A stretch of DNA of 56,624 nucleotides, from NCBI GenBank assembly GCA_030156825.1, contig JASGLU010000003.1, positions 1 to 56,624 of the forward strand, in the 5' to 3' direction. Within the stretch, counting starts at the first letter, position 1. Each line of letters opens with the position of its first letter. The stretch comes from Candidatus Atribacteria bacterium (GTDB lineage Bacteria; Atribacterota; Atribacteria; Atribacterales; JASGLU01). This document shows positions 43,345 through 52,714 of the stretch, piece by piece. Under the pieces are notes generated by a model. The model made no database searches and had not been told where the DNA came from. It saw nothing but the letters and a program-made list of their open reading frames with translations. Made by a program: the position numbers and the translations under genes.

Positions 43345-44187
43345 CTATTGCTCCCAGTTCTTTTTCAAAAACTCAAGACCCTGTCGGGCAATGTAATCAC
43401 TATCGGGGGCCAGGGGTCTCCAGATAGAAGCTGCTCGAGCAATTTCTTTAACTCCCGGAACAAAAGATTCGATGACCAGATCCCCCTGGTAATTTATTTC
43501 CCGTAGGGCCCGAAATACTTCGTTCCATTCTACATGCCCCTCTCCGGGAGTTCCTCGGTCATTTTCACAGGTATGAACATGAAAGAGGTGCCTCCCTGTT
43601 TGTTTTATTGCCCGATAAAGAGATTTTTCCTCTATATTCATGTGAAAAGTATCGAGATGGATTCCCACCCAGGGATTATCTACCTCTTCTACCAACCGGA
43701 CAGCATCTTCGGCGGTATTCAAAAAATAAGTTTCAAAGCGGTTTAAGGGTTCCAAGGCCAGCTTGACCTGGCAATCTTCTGCTACTTTAGCTAATTCCTT
43801 AAGTCCTTCTACTGCTCTTTTCCATTCTTCTTTTGTCCGGCTCTGACCAGTGAGTTTACCCACAGCCGAATAGCAGGGACCACACAATACCGTCCCCCTC
43901 CAGGCAGAGAGCATCTTTAAACAACGGGAAAAATACTCCTTCGCTTCCTGGCGAATCTCAGCTTTATCGCTGATTAAATCTCTCCTTTCTCCCACCACCG
44001 CACAACCAGTTACCCGCAACCCGTTTTCTTCTAAAAGATGTTTGGTTTTTTCTACATCGATTTCATCCAGCAAATCCAGAGGTATTTCTACTACATCAAA
44101 CCCCAGATTTCGCACCAAAGGGAAAAGCTGCTCCCCCTTATCAGTATAAGCTGCTGTCCAAAGAAAAAGGTTAACTCCGTAAACCAT
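43345..44187 (-). CDS. D-tagatose/D-psicose 3-epimerase-like TIM barrel
   Basis: A 280-aa ketose 3-epimerase-like protein. Motifs follow the family order: LALEPLNRFETYFLNT (metal Glu), GIHLDTFHMNIEE (Asp and His), LFHVHTCENDRGTPGEGHVEW (His) and LVIESF (Glu). The first His-ligand neighbourhood (ENDRGTPGEGHVEW) is the ketose-3-epimerase form, distinct from IolO and IolI in this window. It is the last gene of the CUT1 transporter unit, 13 nt after an ATPase. It should epimerise the ketose brought in or formed from the transported polyol. Confidence 0.82.
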   Translation of the reverse strand: MVYGVNLFLWTAAYTDKGEQLFPLVRNLGFDVVEIPLDLLDEIDVEKTKHLLEENGLRVTGCAVVGERRDLISDKAEIRQEAKEYFSRCLKMLSAWRGTVLCGPCYSAVGKLTGQSRTKEEWKRAVEGLKELAKVAEDCQVKLALEPLNRFETYFLNTAEDAVRLVEEVDNPWVGIHLDTFHMNIEEKSLYRAIKQTGRHLFHVHTCENDRGTPGEGHVEWNEVFRALREINYQGDLVIESFVPGVKEIARAASIWRPLAPDSDYIARQGLEFLKKNWEQ

Positions 44188-44200
44188 ATTTCATCCTCCT

Positions 44201-45286
44201 TCACCAGATTCTCTCTTCTGTTTGACGGTCAAAAATATGAAGCTTATTTTCCTTAAAATTAAAGAAAATTTGTTCCCCTACAGTAAAGCGAGCTTTTTCT
44301 TCACTTCTCACTCGAAGAAAATAACCATCGAGGCGCAAACGAACGATTTGCAAAAGCCCTAAGGGTTCGATTATCTCTACCTCCCCCGGATAAAACCCCT
44401 CTTTTTGCTCGCGAGAGATTAAGATGTCTTCCGGCCTTACCCCCAAGTAAATCTGAGCGGAAGAAAGCTTTCCCAAAGCAGTTTGAGCAATCTCCTTTGT
44501 AAGAGGCAGAACAAAACATCCCGGCCCCACATTAAGATTTGTTCCTTCTAAAATAGCAGGAATAAAGTTCATGCTCGGGCTCCCCACCAAATCAGCCACA
44601 AATAAATTACGAGGTTGGTGGTAAATCTCAGCTGGGGTTCCTTCCTGCATTAAATGACCGTTTTTTATTACCGCCACCCAGTCAGCCATAGAGAGAGCTT
44701 CTGCCTGATCCGGAGTGGCGTAAAAGAAAGTAGCCCCGCTTTCTGTCTGTAACCTTTTTAATTCCGTTCTCATCTCTTCTCTGATTTTAGCATCTAAATT
44801 GGTGAGAGGTTCATCCAGAAGGAAAATTCGGGAGTCTCTCACCAAAGAACGAGCAATAGCTACCCTCTGCATTTCTCCTCCACTGATAAAAATAGGTTTG
44901 CGGTCCAGGAGTTGCTCAATATGCAGAAGTCTGGCTGTTTCTTTCACTTTTTTATCTATTTCTTCCCGGGAAAAACCACGAATACGTAAAGGAGAGGTAA
45001 TATTTTCGAAAACAGTATAACGGGGATAGAGAGAGAAATTTTGAAAGACAAAGGCCACATCTCGCTCTTTAGGAGGCAAATCGTTAATTAGAATTCCATC
45101 AATTTTTATTTCTCCCTCATTCGGCTTTTCTAAGCCTGCCACACAACGCAAGGTGGTAGTTTTTCCTGCTCCAGTAGGACCTAAGAGAACAGTGATTTTC
45201 CCACTTTTTACTTCCAGAGAGAGTTTAGAGATCGCCATCGTGCGTCCAAATTTTTTGGTTAAATTAGTAATTGACAGATTAGACAT
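44201..45286 (-). CDS. CUT1 importer ATPase with a degenerate H-loop
   Basis: A 361-aa MalK/UgpC-type ATPase. Walker A GPTGAGKTT and Walker B FLLDEPLTNLD are intact. The signature is altered to ISGGEMQR (LSGGQ is normal). The H-loop reads YATPDQAEAL where THDQ is normal, so the switch histidine is replaced by proline. The codon is CCG, so this is not a one-base sequencing effect of the frame. The partner ATPase encoded immediately upstream (45298-46374) keeps a normal THDQ. The pair probably makes an asymmetric dimer like GlpS/GlpT. The ATG at 45286 follows GAGAGGAAACAAG. Confidence 0.83.
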   Translation of the reverse strand: MSNLSITNLTKKFGRTMAISKLSLEVKSGKITVLLGPTGAGKTTTLRCVAGLEKPNEGEIKIDGILINDLPPKERDVAFVFQNFSLYPRYTVFENITSPLRIRGFSREEIDKKVKETARLLHIEQLLDRKPIFISGGEMQRVAIARSLVRDSRIFLLDEPLTNLDAKIREEMRTELKRLQTESGATFFYATPDQAEALSMADWVAVIKNGHLMQEGTPAEIYHQPRNLFVADLVGSPSMNFIPAILEGTNLNVGPGCFVLPLTKEIAQTALGKLSSAQIYLGVRPEDILISREQKEGFYPGEVEIIEPLGLLQIVRLRLDGYFLRVRSEEKARFTVGEQIFFNFKENKLHIFDRQTEERIW

Positions 45287-45297
45287 CTTGTTTCCTC

Positions 45298-46374
45298 TCA
45301 AGCAACGAGTTTTTCAGTTTGAGCGTCGAAAATTCTGATTTCCTTAAAATGTAGATTCACTATCTCCCCCGATGAAAGATATATGTCTCCTGGCAAAACC
45401 GCTTTGACCAAGTGTCCATCGATTTTAAAAGTAACCACATTTTCTGCCCCCAGAGGTTCAAAAACATAAACCTCGGCTTTTATAGTACCTTCCTCAGTCA
45501 GTGCTATGTTTTCTGGTCTCACCCCTAAAATCACCTTGCGGGAGGTATCTTGTTTCTCCATAGCTCGTAGCTGCTCTTCCTCCAAGGGAATAAAATAACT
45601 ACCATTAATAATCACTCCCAATCGCTCTTTTTGTAATAATTCCCCCGGAATAAAATTCATACCTGGACTACCAATAAAACGGGCCACAAAAAGGTTGGCC
45701 GGGTAGTGATATACCTCATGAGGCGATCCGATCTGTTGAACATCACCAAAGTTCATTACCACAATTTTATCTGCCATAGTCATAGCCTCTACCTGATCAT
45801 GAGTAACATAAATAGTAGTCGCCTTTATAGACCTCTGCAGTTTCTTGAGTTCTCCCCGGGTTATCTCCCTCAGTTTAGCATCGATATTAGAAAGGGGCTC
45901 ATCTAACAAAAAAACTCGGGGACGTCGCACAATTGCTCGACCTAACGCTACTCTCTGTCTCTGGCCACCGGTCAGCTTTCGGGGTTTTTGGTGTTTAATT
46001 CCATCTATCTGTAAAAACTTGAGCACTTCTTCTGTTCTCTTTTCTACCTCTTCCTTAGGTAAACCTTCTGCTCGTAGAGGAAAAGCCACATTATCATATA
46101 CTGAAAGATGGGGATAAAGGGCATAGAGTTGGAAAACAAAAGCAATGTTGCGAGCAGCTGGTCCCAGGTCAGTTACATCTTCTTGATCGAAAAAAATTCT
46201 TCCGGAATCAGGAACTTCCAGACCAGCGATACAGCGCAAAGTAGTAGTTTTGCCACATCCTGAGGGCCCAAGAAGAACAACAAACTCCCCCTCTTCTACT
46301 TGAAAAGAGATTTCCTTAATCGCCTCCACCTGGCCAAATCTTTTAGATAAGTGTTCTACTCGAACTAAGGACAT
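45298..46374 (-). CDS. CUT1 importer ATPase (MalK/UgpC type)
   Basis: A 358-aa ATPase. Walker A is GPSGCGKTT, the signature LTGGQRQRVALG, Walker B FLLDEPLSNID and H-loop VTHDQVEAMTMAD, all compatible with activity. The C-terminal TOBE-type domain starts near residue 240. I start it at the ATG at 46374, where the ABC fold begins; the longer frame to 46521 overlaps the small membrane protein gene. It precedes a second, catalytically altered ATPase, so the transporter probably uses two different ATPases. Confidence 0.85.
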   Translation of the reverse strand: MSLVRVEHLSKRFGQVEAIKEISFQVEEGEFVVLLGPSGCGKTTTLRCIAGLEVPDSGRIFFDQEDVTDLGPAARNIAFVFQLYALYPHLSVYDNVAFPLRAEGLPKEEVEKRTEEVLKFLQIDGIKHQKPRKLTGGQRQRVALGRAIVRRPRVFLLDEPLSNIDAKLREITRGELKKLQRSIKATTIYVTHDQVEAMTMADKIVVMNFGDVQQIGSPHEVYHYPANLFVARFIGSPGMNFIPGELLQKERLGVIINGSYFIPLEEEQLRAMEKQDTSRKVILGVRPENIALTEEGTIKAEVYVFEPLGAENVVTFKIDGHLVKAVLPGDIYLSSGEIVNLHFKEIRIFDAQTEKLVA

Positions 46375-46378
46375 CTCA

Positions 46379-46582
46379 TTATGCCCCCTTCCTCTCCTCG
46401 AGCTCCTCCAAAGAGGGAATGTGAGAGAACAAGATATAAAGTCCAGCCCCAATCCCCAAAAAAGCAAACCCATAATGATAAAGAAAAAAAGTAAACGGTT
46501 GACAAAGACTAAAGATGCCAAAAAGAATCATTCCCATTGAGAATGGTTCCATAAATTTTTTTAACCGAGCAAAATACCACAC
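46379..46582 (-). CDS. Small two-helix membrane protein in the CUT1 operon
   Basis: A 67-aa protein with two hydrophobic segments (about FSMGMILFGIFSLCQPFTFF and YGFAFLGIGAGLYILF) and a charged tail ending EELEERKGA. The GTG at 46582 has GGAG nine bases upstream and lies 6 nt after the permease stop; its own stop is 4 nt before the ATPase start. This tight fit on both sides argues that it is a real gene. Glycerol-type transporters with two ATPases also carry a small membrane protein (DUF2160), so it may be a transporter accessory subunit. I see no known domain. Confidence 0.6.
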   Translation of the reverse strand: MWYFARLKKFMEPFSMGMILFGIFSLCQPFTFFLYHYGFAFLGIGAGLYILFSHIPSLEELEERKGA

Positions 46583-46588
46583 AGTTAT

Positions 46589-47476
46589 CTACTCCTTTAT
46601 CGCACCAAAGGTAAAACCTCGAACCAAATTATCCCCAAGAAGGAAAGTAAAAATCACCACTGGAATTACCATCAGAAAAGACCCGGCTGCAATTTGCCCC
46701 CAATTAACACCAGCCGTTCCCAGAGATTGGGCAATACCAGGAATAGCAGTACGAGCGTTCTCTCCCGTTAAAAGAAGGGCAAAGGTAAATTCATTCCAGG
46801 TCATAACCAGATTAAAAATGGCAGTAGCTGCCATCCCTACTCTCATTTCCGGAAAAACAAATTTGAAAAAAGCTTGAAACCGGGAGTAACCATCTACCAA
46901 AGCCACTTCCTCATACTCTTTGGGGATATCATCTATAAAACTTATCATCATCCACACCGAAAAAGCTAAATTGAAAGCAGTATACATGATGATAAGGCCA
47001 CCCCTGGTGTCAAAAAGCCCCAGAGCTCGACACATAATAACCAACGGTATAGCAACCACTACCGGAGGTAGCATACGACTACTTAAAATCACAAACAGAA
47101 GGTCATCTTTTCCCCGAACAGTCATTCGCGAGAAAACATATCCCGAAAGAGCCCCCAAAAAAGTAGCCAGAATAGTGCTGATAAAAGAAACAATAATACT
47201 ATTAGTAAACTGCCGTGCAAAAGCCGAAGGTTTGGATTCCACCTCAATACCTCTCACCCTTCCCAGTGCTCCGCCTGTGCCAGTGAAGAAAATATCCCGG
47301 AAGTTGTTAAATTGAGGTTTCCAAATCCACTTGGGAGGAAAAGAAAAAGCCTCCGCTTTGCTTTTGGTAGCAGTAGAAAACATCCAATAAATGGGGAAAA
47401 AGTAAACCACCAGTATAACCAACAAAACCACTACGATAACTCGATTTTTAGCTTTTCTTCTTTGAAATTCATTCAT
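46589..47476 (-). CDS. CUT1 ABC importer permease (MalG type)
   Basis: A 295-aa permease with six predicted membrane segments. The EAA coupling loop EYEEVALVDGYSRFQAFFKFVFPEM lies near residues 195-219. An unusual insert after the first helix (TGTGGALGRVRGIEVESKPSAFARQ) is extracytoplasmic. The ATG at 47476 follows GGGGGAAAACC. A longer frame to 47503 would overlap the partner permease. It pairs with the MalF-type permease upstream to form the channel. Confidence 0.86.
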   Translation of the reverse strand: MNEFQRRKAKNRVIVVVLLVILVVYFFPIYWMFSTATKSKAEAFSFPPKWIWKPQFNNFRDIFFTGTGGALGRVRGIEVESKPSAFARQFTNSIIVSFISTILATFLGALSGYVFSRMTVRGKDDLLFVILSSRMLPPVVVAIPLVIMCRALGLFDTRGGLIIMYTAFNLAFSVWMMISFIDDIPKEYEEVALVDGYSRFQAFFKFVFPEMRVGMAATAIFNLVMTWNEFTFALLLTGENARTAIPGIAQSLGTAGVNWGQIAAGSFLMVIPVVIFTFLLGDNLVRGFTFGAIKE

Positions 47477-47486
47477 GGTTTTCCCC

Positions 47487-48395
47487 CTAAGCCCGTCGAA
47501 CACGATTGAGATAATTAATATAGATATTGCTTAAAGCAATAACAATAATTAAAAGAATATAAGCCAAAGCACAAGACCTACCCGTATGCCAATAGGAAAA
47601 AGCTAACTTATAAATGTAAATGTAATAAGGAATAAGTTGAGTGGAATAGCCTGGCCCGCCTTCAGTTAGAACATAAATCACATCAAAAAATCGGAAAGCA
47701 TCCATAGTCCGGAAAAGAAGTGCTAAAGTAAGAACCGGAGCGACATAAGGCAAGGTAATGTAGCGAAATTTAAACCAGCCTGAGGCCCGGTCCACATCGG
47801 CTGCTTCGTAAAGGTAACGAGGCACACTGGAAAGTCCTGCCAAACTCAAAAGCACTATAAATGGAGTCCAAATCCAAACATCAGTGATTACTAAGGAATA
47901 AATAGCATACTCATAGCTGGTGGTCCAGGCAATTTTAGGAATTCCAAAAAGTGCCCCTAAAATATAATTGACAATTCCCCAATTGGTATCTAACATAAAA
48001 CGGAAAAACTTACCCACCACCACCGGAGAAAACATCATGGGAAGAATAAAAAGAGTGGTTAAGACTCTTTTCCCATAAAATTCCCGATTTAAAAGCATGG
48101 CAATACCAAAGCCTAAAATAAATTCGAAAATTACTGCCAAAAGCACGAATTCCCCGGTAGCCACAAATCTTTCCCATACATCTTTTTGTTGAAAAAGAAA
48201 ACTATAGTTCTTAACTCCTATAAAAACCGGTGGATTAGCCGTATTAGCTGAATAATTGCAAAAACTTAAATAGAGCGACCAGACCAAAGGAAATACTATC
48301 AGGAAAAGCAAGAAGGCAAAGGTAGGTAAAAGGAAAAAGTAGAGCATCCCTCGATCTGTTACCCGGTTGGCCCAGGTATTCTGGATTCCTGGCAA
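47487..48395 (-). CDS. CUT1 ABC importer permease (MalF/UgpA type)
   Basis: A 302-aa permease with six predicted membrane segments. The coupling loop YLYEAADVDRASGWFKFRYITLPYVAPVL is near residues 196-224. The typical N-terminal helix and the phrase FVLTEGGPGYSTQLIPYYIY, here YVLTEGGPG, are present. The TTG at 48395 has AGGAGG eight bases upstream. It follows the binding-protein gene across a strong stem-loop. It forms the channel with the MalG-type protein downstream. Confidence 0.86.
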   Translation of the reverse strand: MPGIQNTWANRVTDRGMLYFFLLPTFAFLLFLIVFPLVWSLYLSFCNYSANTANPPVFIGVKNYSFLFQQKDVWERFVATGEFVLLAVIFEFILGFGIAMLLNREFYGKRVLTTLFILPMMFSPVVVGKFFRFMLDTNWGIVNYILGALFGIPKIAWTTSYEYAIYSLVITDVWIWTPFIVLLSLAGLSSVPRYLYEAADVDRASGWFKFRYITLPYVAPVLTLALLFRTMDAFRFFDVIYVLTEGGPGYSTQLIPYYIYIYKLAFSYWHTGRSCALAYILLIIVIALSNIYINYLNRVRRA

Positions 48396-48416
48396 CTTAT
48401 TCCCTCCTAAGTCTTT

Positions 48417-48450
48417 GCTCTATCGGGGGGCAGTTGCCCCCCGATAGAGC
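48417..48450 (-). terminator. Strong stem-loop between binding-protein and permease genes
   Basis: GCTCTATCGGGGGGCA (48417-48432) pairs perfectly with 48435-48450, with only a 2-nt loop. It lies 9 nt past the binding-protein stop. It lacks a long T-run, so RNA-end stabilisation or partial termination is likely. Confidence 0.65.
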
Positions 48451-48459
48451 AATAATTTC

Positions 48460-49778
48460 TCAGTCATAGTATCCGGCCATTTCCAAAATTACTTCATGCC
48501 GTTCAGCAATAAGGTCCATCGCCTCTTCAGGAGTGTACCTTCCCAAAAGAGCAGCATTTATGATTTCAGCCATTACTGTTCCCATTTCATTGTATTCAGG
48601 AATTTCCCAATAATCACGAAGTACAGGATAACTAGCTCGAGCCACCTTGTTAACCGGGGCGAAATCAAGATACTGGTCATCTTCTACAATAGATTTAAGA
48701 CAACTAAACATCCCTGCCTGTGCCCATTTCCACTGTACTTCAGGGGAAATCCACCATTCCAAGAATTTTAGGGCTTCTTCTTTGTGGGGGCTATAAGCAG
48801 AAATGGACATCCCCTGTCCACCTAACTGGACCCACCATTCTTTCTCCCGAGGGGTGGGACAAAAGTCAATTTTATCCCAATACAGGGAAAGATCGGGATC
48901 CAACAAACCAGGATAAAAAGCAAGGTAAGTAGTCATCATGGCTATTAAACCTTGCTGCATAGCAGTATTCACTTCATCCATACCATAGTTGGTAGAACCA
49001 GGAGGACAAAATTGATAAAGGTCTACCCAGAAACGAGCAACTTCTTTACCAACTTCATTGTTGAGGATACTTTTTACTCTTTTGGTTTCCGGATCCCATA
49101 GTTCTCCTCCAAAGGACCACAAACAGCCTAAAAATACATCAGTCAACCCCCCCCCGAGGGTATGGGCGCTTGCCACAGACCTACTCCATAGAGATTCTGC
49201 TCCGGACGAGTAAAGAACTCAGCTATATCTCGGAGCTGGCTCCAAGTCTCAGGAGGCTTAAGGTTATAACCATATTTTTCTTTAAAAGCAGCTTGTTCTG
49301 TAGGGTCATCAAAAAGATCAGTTCGGTAAGCCATTCCACAAAAGTCCCCCAGGGCTGGCACTCCATAGTACTTACCACTTCCATCGGGGTACTCGCAGAA
49401 GGATTCAACAAAAGTCTCATAGTAATCTTCAGGATTTACATGCTGGTTAAACCAGTCAGTAATATCTACTAAATGGTTACCCACTACTGCTTCCCCTAAC
49501 CACTGAGAATCAGGGAGAACGATGTCGAAGCTAGTTTTTCCCGAAGCAAATTCGGTAAATACCTTATCGTGGTATTGGGGCCAAGGGATGGGATCTCCTT
49601 TTACCTTTATCCCGGTCTGAGCAGTAAAATCTTCTGCAAGAGCAATCAGGGTGTCCATTGGAGCCCAAGCTGCCCAAGTGATAGTAAGCGTAACTTCTTC
49701 TTTCTCCTGAGCAACTGCACCTCCTACTAAACCTATCACTAAAAACATTACCAAAATTAACAGAATTGGTTTACGCAT
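48460..49778 (-). pseudogene. CUT1 binding-protein gene with a frameshift at a G9 tract
   Basis: Two adjoining frames make one extracellular binding protein of about 439 aa. The N-terminal part (49778 to 49143; signal peptide ending VAQEKE, then LTITWAAWAPMDTLIALAEDFTAQTG) ends in IPSGGG and a stop. The C-terminal part continues with LTDVFLGCLWSFGGELWD in the next frame, down to 48460. The switch falls in a run of nine C on the plus strand (49147-49155). Adding one base there gives SGGGLTDV in frame. A homopolymer sequencing error, a recent mutation or phase variation are all possible. Everything else about the operon looks functional, which favours an error or a reversible slip. Confidence 0.8.
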
Positions 49779-49917
49779 TAGTAACCCTCCTTTTTTCTAA
49801 AATAAAAATACTAAAACAATCTACTATCTAAAACTACTTTCACCCTTTTTTCTCCCACCTCCTTTTTTAAAACTTTGGCTCTATCTCAGGGTCAAATTTT
49901 AATAGCATTCATCACTC

Positions 49918-50784
49918 TCAAGCATACTTAAACTTAATCTTACCTTCCTTTTGTCGAGCTTCGGTTAAAATAGAGGCATACTCTCGATCGTGGGTAGCAC
50001 ATCCTGTATTTTTCTGGCGTACTAGAAGTTCCATACAGTTATCACAGAGAGTACACCATTTTATTTCCTGGGTTTTACCTGCCTTTAACTTGACTGGAAG
50101 TAAGGGGTCAGCAAAAGACTGCCTACCAATAGCTACCAAATCTACTACTCCATCTCGGATATTTTTATCTCCCCAGTAAAGCAGGTTATTTTTACCTTCT
50201 TCTACTCCTTGAAAACCATTTTTACCATCTCGAAAAACAGAATAAGCTGAACCGATAACCGCTACTTTTGGAGACACAACTTTCTTTACTTCTCTCTGAA
50301 AAGTATGGTGAAGATAAGCATAATCAGGAACTCTTTTATCCGGATGGGCCAATGCCACAGTAAGGTTGGGATTACCAGCCGAAACTAAGATAAAATCAGC
50401 CCCACGCTCTTCTAACCCCCGAATCAAATCCAAAGGCTCAGAAAGGTCCATACAAGAAGTATCCGGACCAGCACATCCCTGACCTCCAGGAATTCCTTCC
50501 CACATGGTTATCTTAGATCCTATCAGAAAGTTAGGATCGCTAATTTCTTTGGCAATTCTCTCATAAATCTCGTACGCGAAACGGCGCCGATTTTCCCATG
50601 GTCCACCATATTTCCAGTTTCGATCGTTATAGGGTCGCAAAATCTGAGTACCCAGATAACCGTGGCACAACTTTATATCCACCCCATCAGCACCTGCATC
50701 ATGGGCAATCTTAGCTCCCAGTACAAACTGGTCTATAATTTCATCCACTTCGTCTTTATGTTTGGTAGAATAGAAATGCAGCAC
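49918..50784 (-). pseudogene. OYE-family oxidoreductase fragment, 5' end cut by the IS21 element
   Basis: About 288 codons of an OYE-type FMN enzyme: DEVDEIIDQFVLGAKIAHDAGADGVDIKLCHGYLG, the barrel to SAGNPNL, and the cluster cysteines in CTLCDNCMELLVRQKNTGC. The chain lacks the first 110-120 residues of the family, including the start of the barrel. The open frame runs upstream into DNA belonging to the IS21 element, so the beginning was lost to the insertion or an associated deletion. There is no FAD/NAD domain after the cluster, so it was a short OYE form. It should be non-functional. Confidence 0.75.
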
Positions 50785-50886
50785 AGTGGAAGTTAAAAAA
50801 TACAGCAGGAAATAGAAACTCCATTGCCAGCACCCTTAAAATAAATTACCCTTTTAGAAGCTGAATCTAAAGGGGGTAAAGAAAGG

Positions 50887-52389
50887 ATGCTAACAATGGA
50901 GCAAATATATCATATCAGATTTGAACATCATGAAAAAGGTAAATCATTGAGAAGGATAGCCCAAGAAACCGGATTTAACTTCCGAACGGTTCGGAAGTAT
51001 GTGGAAAGGGAGGATTTTAACATCAAGAAAAAAGCTATTCATACCCGGAAAGGTAAACTGGATCCCTATAAAGAAACCATAGATAAGTGGCTTACTGAAG
51101 ACCTAAAAGCCCGACCTAAGCAAAGGCATACTGCTCAACGAGTCTATAATAGACTAAAAGAGATTTACCAGGATGACTTCCAGGTTTCTGATAGAGCAGT
51201 GAGAGCTTATGTAGCAAAGAAAAAGAAAGAGCTATCTTCCGGAAGTAAAGCTTATCTTCCCTTAGAGCATAAACCAGGAGAATCTCAGGTAGACTTTGGG
51301 GAGTGTCAGTTTATAGAACGAGGTATTAAATATGATGGTTTTTATCTTAACCTCTCTTTTCCTCACAGTAATGGAGGATATCCTCAGTTATTCAAAGCTC
51401 AAAATCAAGAATGCCTGTGCCAGGGGCTACAGGATATCTTCCTCCATATAGGAGGAGTACCGAGGGAGATATGGTTTGATAACTTATCTCCGGTAGTAAA
51501 TGCTATAGGTAAAGAGGGAGCAAGAGATTTGAATAAAGGATTCTTAAGATTTGCCCTGCATTATGGATTTTCCAGTAACTTCTGTAATCCCGGGAGTGGT
51601 AATGAGAAAGGGCATGTAGAAAACAAAGTAGGCTATCATAGAAGGAACTTTTTAGTACCTATACCAGAGTTTAATGACCTCACTGAATTTAATCGTCAGC
51701 TCTTAACCATAGGTGACCAGGATATGAAAAGACCCCACTACCAAAAAGATGGTAGCATTGCGGAGCTCTTTATCCAAGACAAAAAAGCTCTCCTTCCTTT
51801 ACCTAAAATCCCTTTTGAAGTATATAGGTTGGAGAAAGGAAAAGCTGATAACTATGGTAAAGTGAAATTTGATAATCGTATATACTCCAGTAGCCCCGAC
51901 TATGCCCACAGCCAGATATGGATAAAAGCCGGAGCTTACACAGTAGAGATAATGGATGCTGACTATCATACCATCGTTACCCATCCCCGGCTTTATGGGA
52001 GAGAGAAAGAATCCATGAAGTGGGAGCCTTATCTGGACTTGATAGCTCAAAGACCAAAAGCCTTAAAATACACTGGCTTCTTTGACCAGCTTCCCCTATC
52101 TCTCCAAGACTACTTTACCGAATGTGACCATAAAACCAAAAAGGAGACTTTGCAGATGTTAGCCCGGATGGTTAAAAAGAGTGGAATGGATGTTTCCACT
52201 CAGATCTTACAAGAGATACTTCACCAGGGAATTAAAGATCCCGATAGTATATGGGCCTATTACTGTCGGCTGACTATGGAAGACTCAGATAACTTATCTC
52301 TGAAACTTCCCCCGGGAGTTCCGGAAGTTAAGGAATATCATACTGATATCTCCCCCTACGATAACTTACTGCGAGGAGGTAGAGACTAA
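50887..52389 (+). CDS. istA: IS21-family transposase IstA
   Basis: A 500-aa DDE transposase. The N-terminal helix-turn-helix (KSLRRIAQETGFNFRTVRKYVE, residues 19-40) binds the ends. The DDE catalytic residues are visible as D136 in SQVDFGECQF, D198 in IWFDNLSPVV and E245 in KGHVENKVGYHRRNF. Length and order are normal and no frameshift is seen, so IstA may be active, but transposition also needs IstB, which is split here. Stop and istB start overlap as TAATG. The ATG at 50896 is an alternative start three codons in. Confidence 0.92.
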   Translation: MLTMEQIYHIRFEHHEKGKSLRRIAQETGFNFRTVRKYVEREDFNIKKKAIHTRKGKLDPYKETIDKWLTEDLKARPKQRHTAQRVYNRLKEIYQDDFQVSDRAVRAYVAKKKKELSSGSKAYLPLEHKPGESQVDFGECQFIERGIKYDGFYLNLSFPHSNGGYPQLFKAQNQECLCQGLQDIFLHIGGVPREIWFDNLSPVVNAIGKEGARDLNKGFLRFALHYGFSSNFCNPGSGNEKGHVENKVGYHRRNFLVPIPEFNDLTEFNRQLLTIGDQDMKRPHYQKDGSIAELFIQDKKALLPLPKIPFEVYRLEKGKADNYGKVKFDNRIYSSSPDYAHSQIWIKAGAYTVEIMDADYHTIVTHPRLYGREKESMKWEPYLDLIAQRPKALKYTGFFDQLPLSLQDYFTECDHKTKKETLQMLARMVKKSGMDVSTQILQEILHQGIKDPDSIWAYYCRLTMEDSDNLSLKLPPGVPEVKEYHTDISPYDNLLRGGRD

Positions 52390-52714
52390 TGGAAGCAAGG
52401 GAAGCAACGATAAAAGAATACTGTAAGCAATTAAAAATGGGGAAGGTATTCTATCAGGAATACCAGGATATTCAGGCTGACACTCAGGAAGCTTTTCTGG
52501 CAGAACTTCTATCCCGGGAACTGGAACATAGAGAAATGACCAGGAAAAATAGGAATCTTAAAGCAGCCAACTTTGATAGGATAAAAACTTTTGAAGGTTA
52601 TAGCTTTGATAATATCCAATTACCTGCTTCTTTAACTGTGGAAGATATCAAGAAGATAGAACCAGTAAAAAGGAAAGAAAATCTAATCCTTTATGGACCA
52701 GTGGGAACTGGTAA
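52389..52714 (+). pseudogene. istB: IstB ATPase, N-terminal part (interrupted)
   Basis: The first 108 codons of the IS21 helper ATPase, ending in LILYGPVGTG at the start of the Walker A loop. The frame then runs 16 codons into the inserted element before a stop at 52761-52763. The rest of the gene is at 56179-56593. Joining the two parts at the shared GGTAA gives GPVGTGKSHLATAIG and a 247-codon frame with stop, so the gene was intact before insertion. Confidence 0.9.

Noticed and set aside
46375..46521. 49-residue N-terminal extension of the CUT1 ATPase
   Set aside because: Overlaps the small membrane protein gene and precedes the normal start of the ABC fold.
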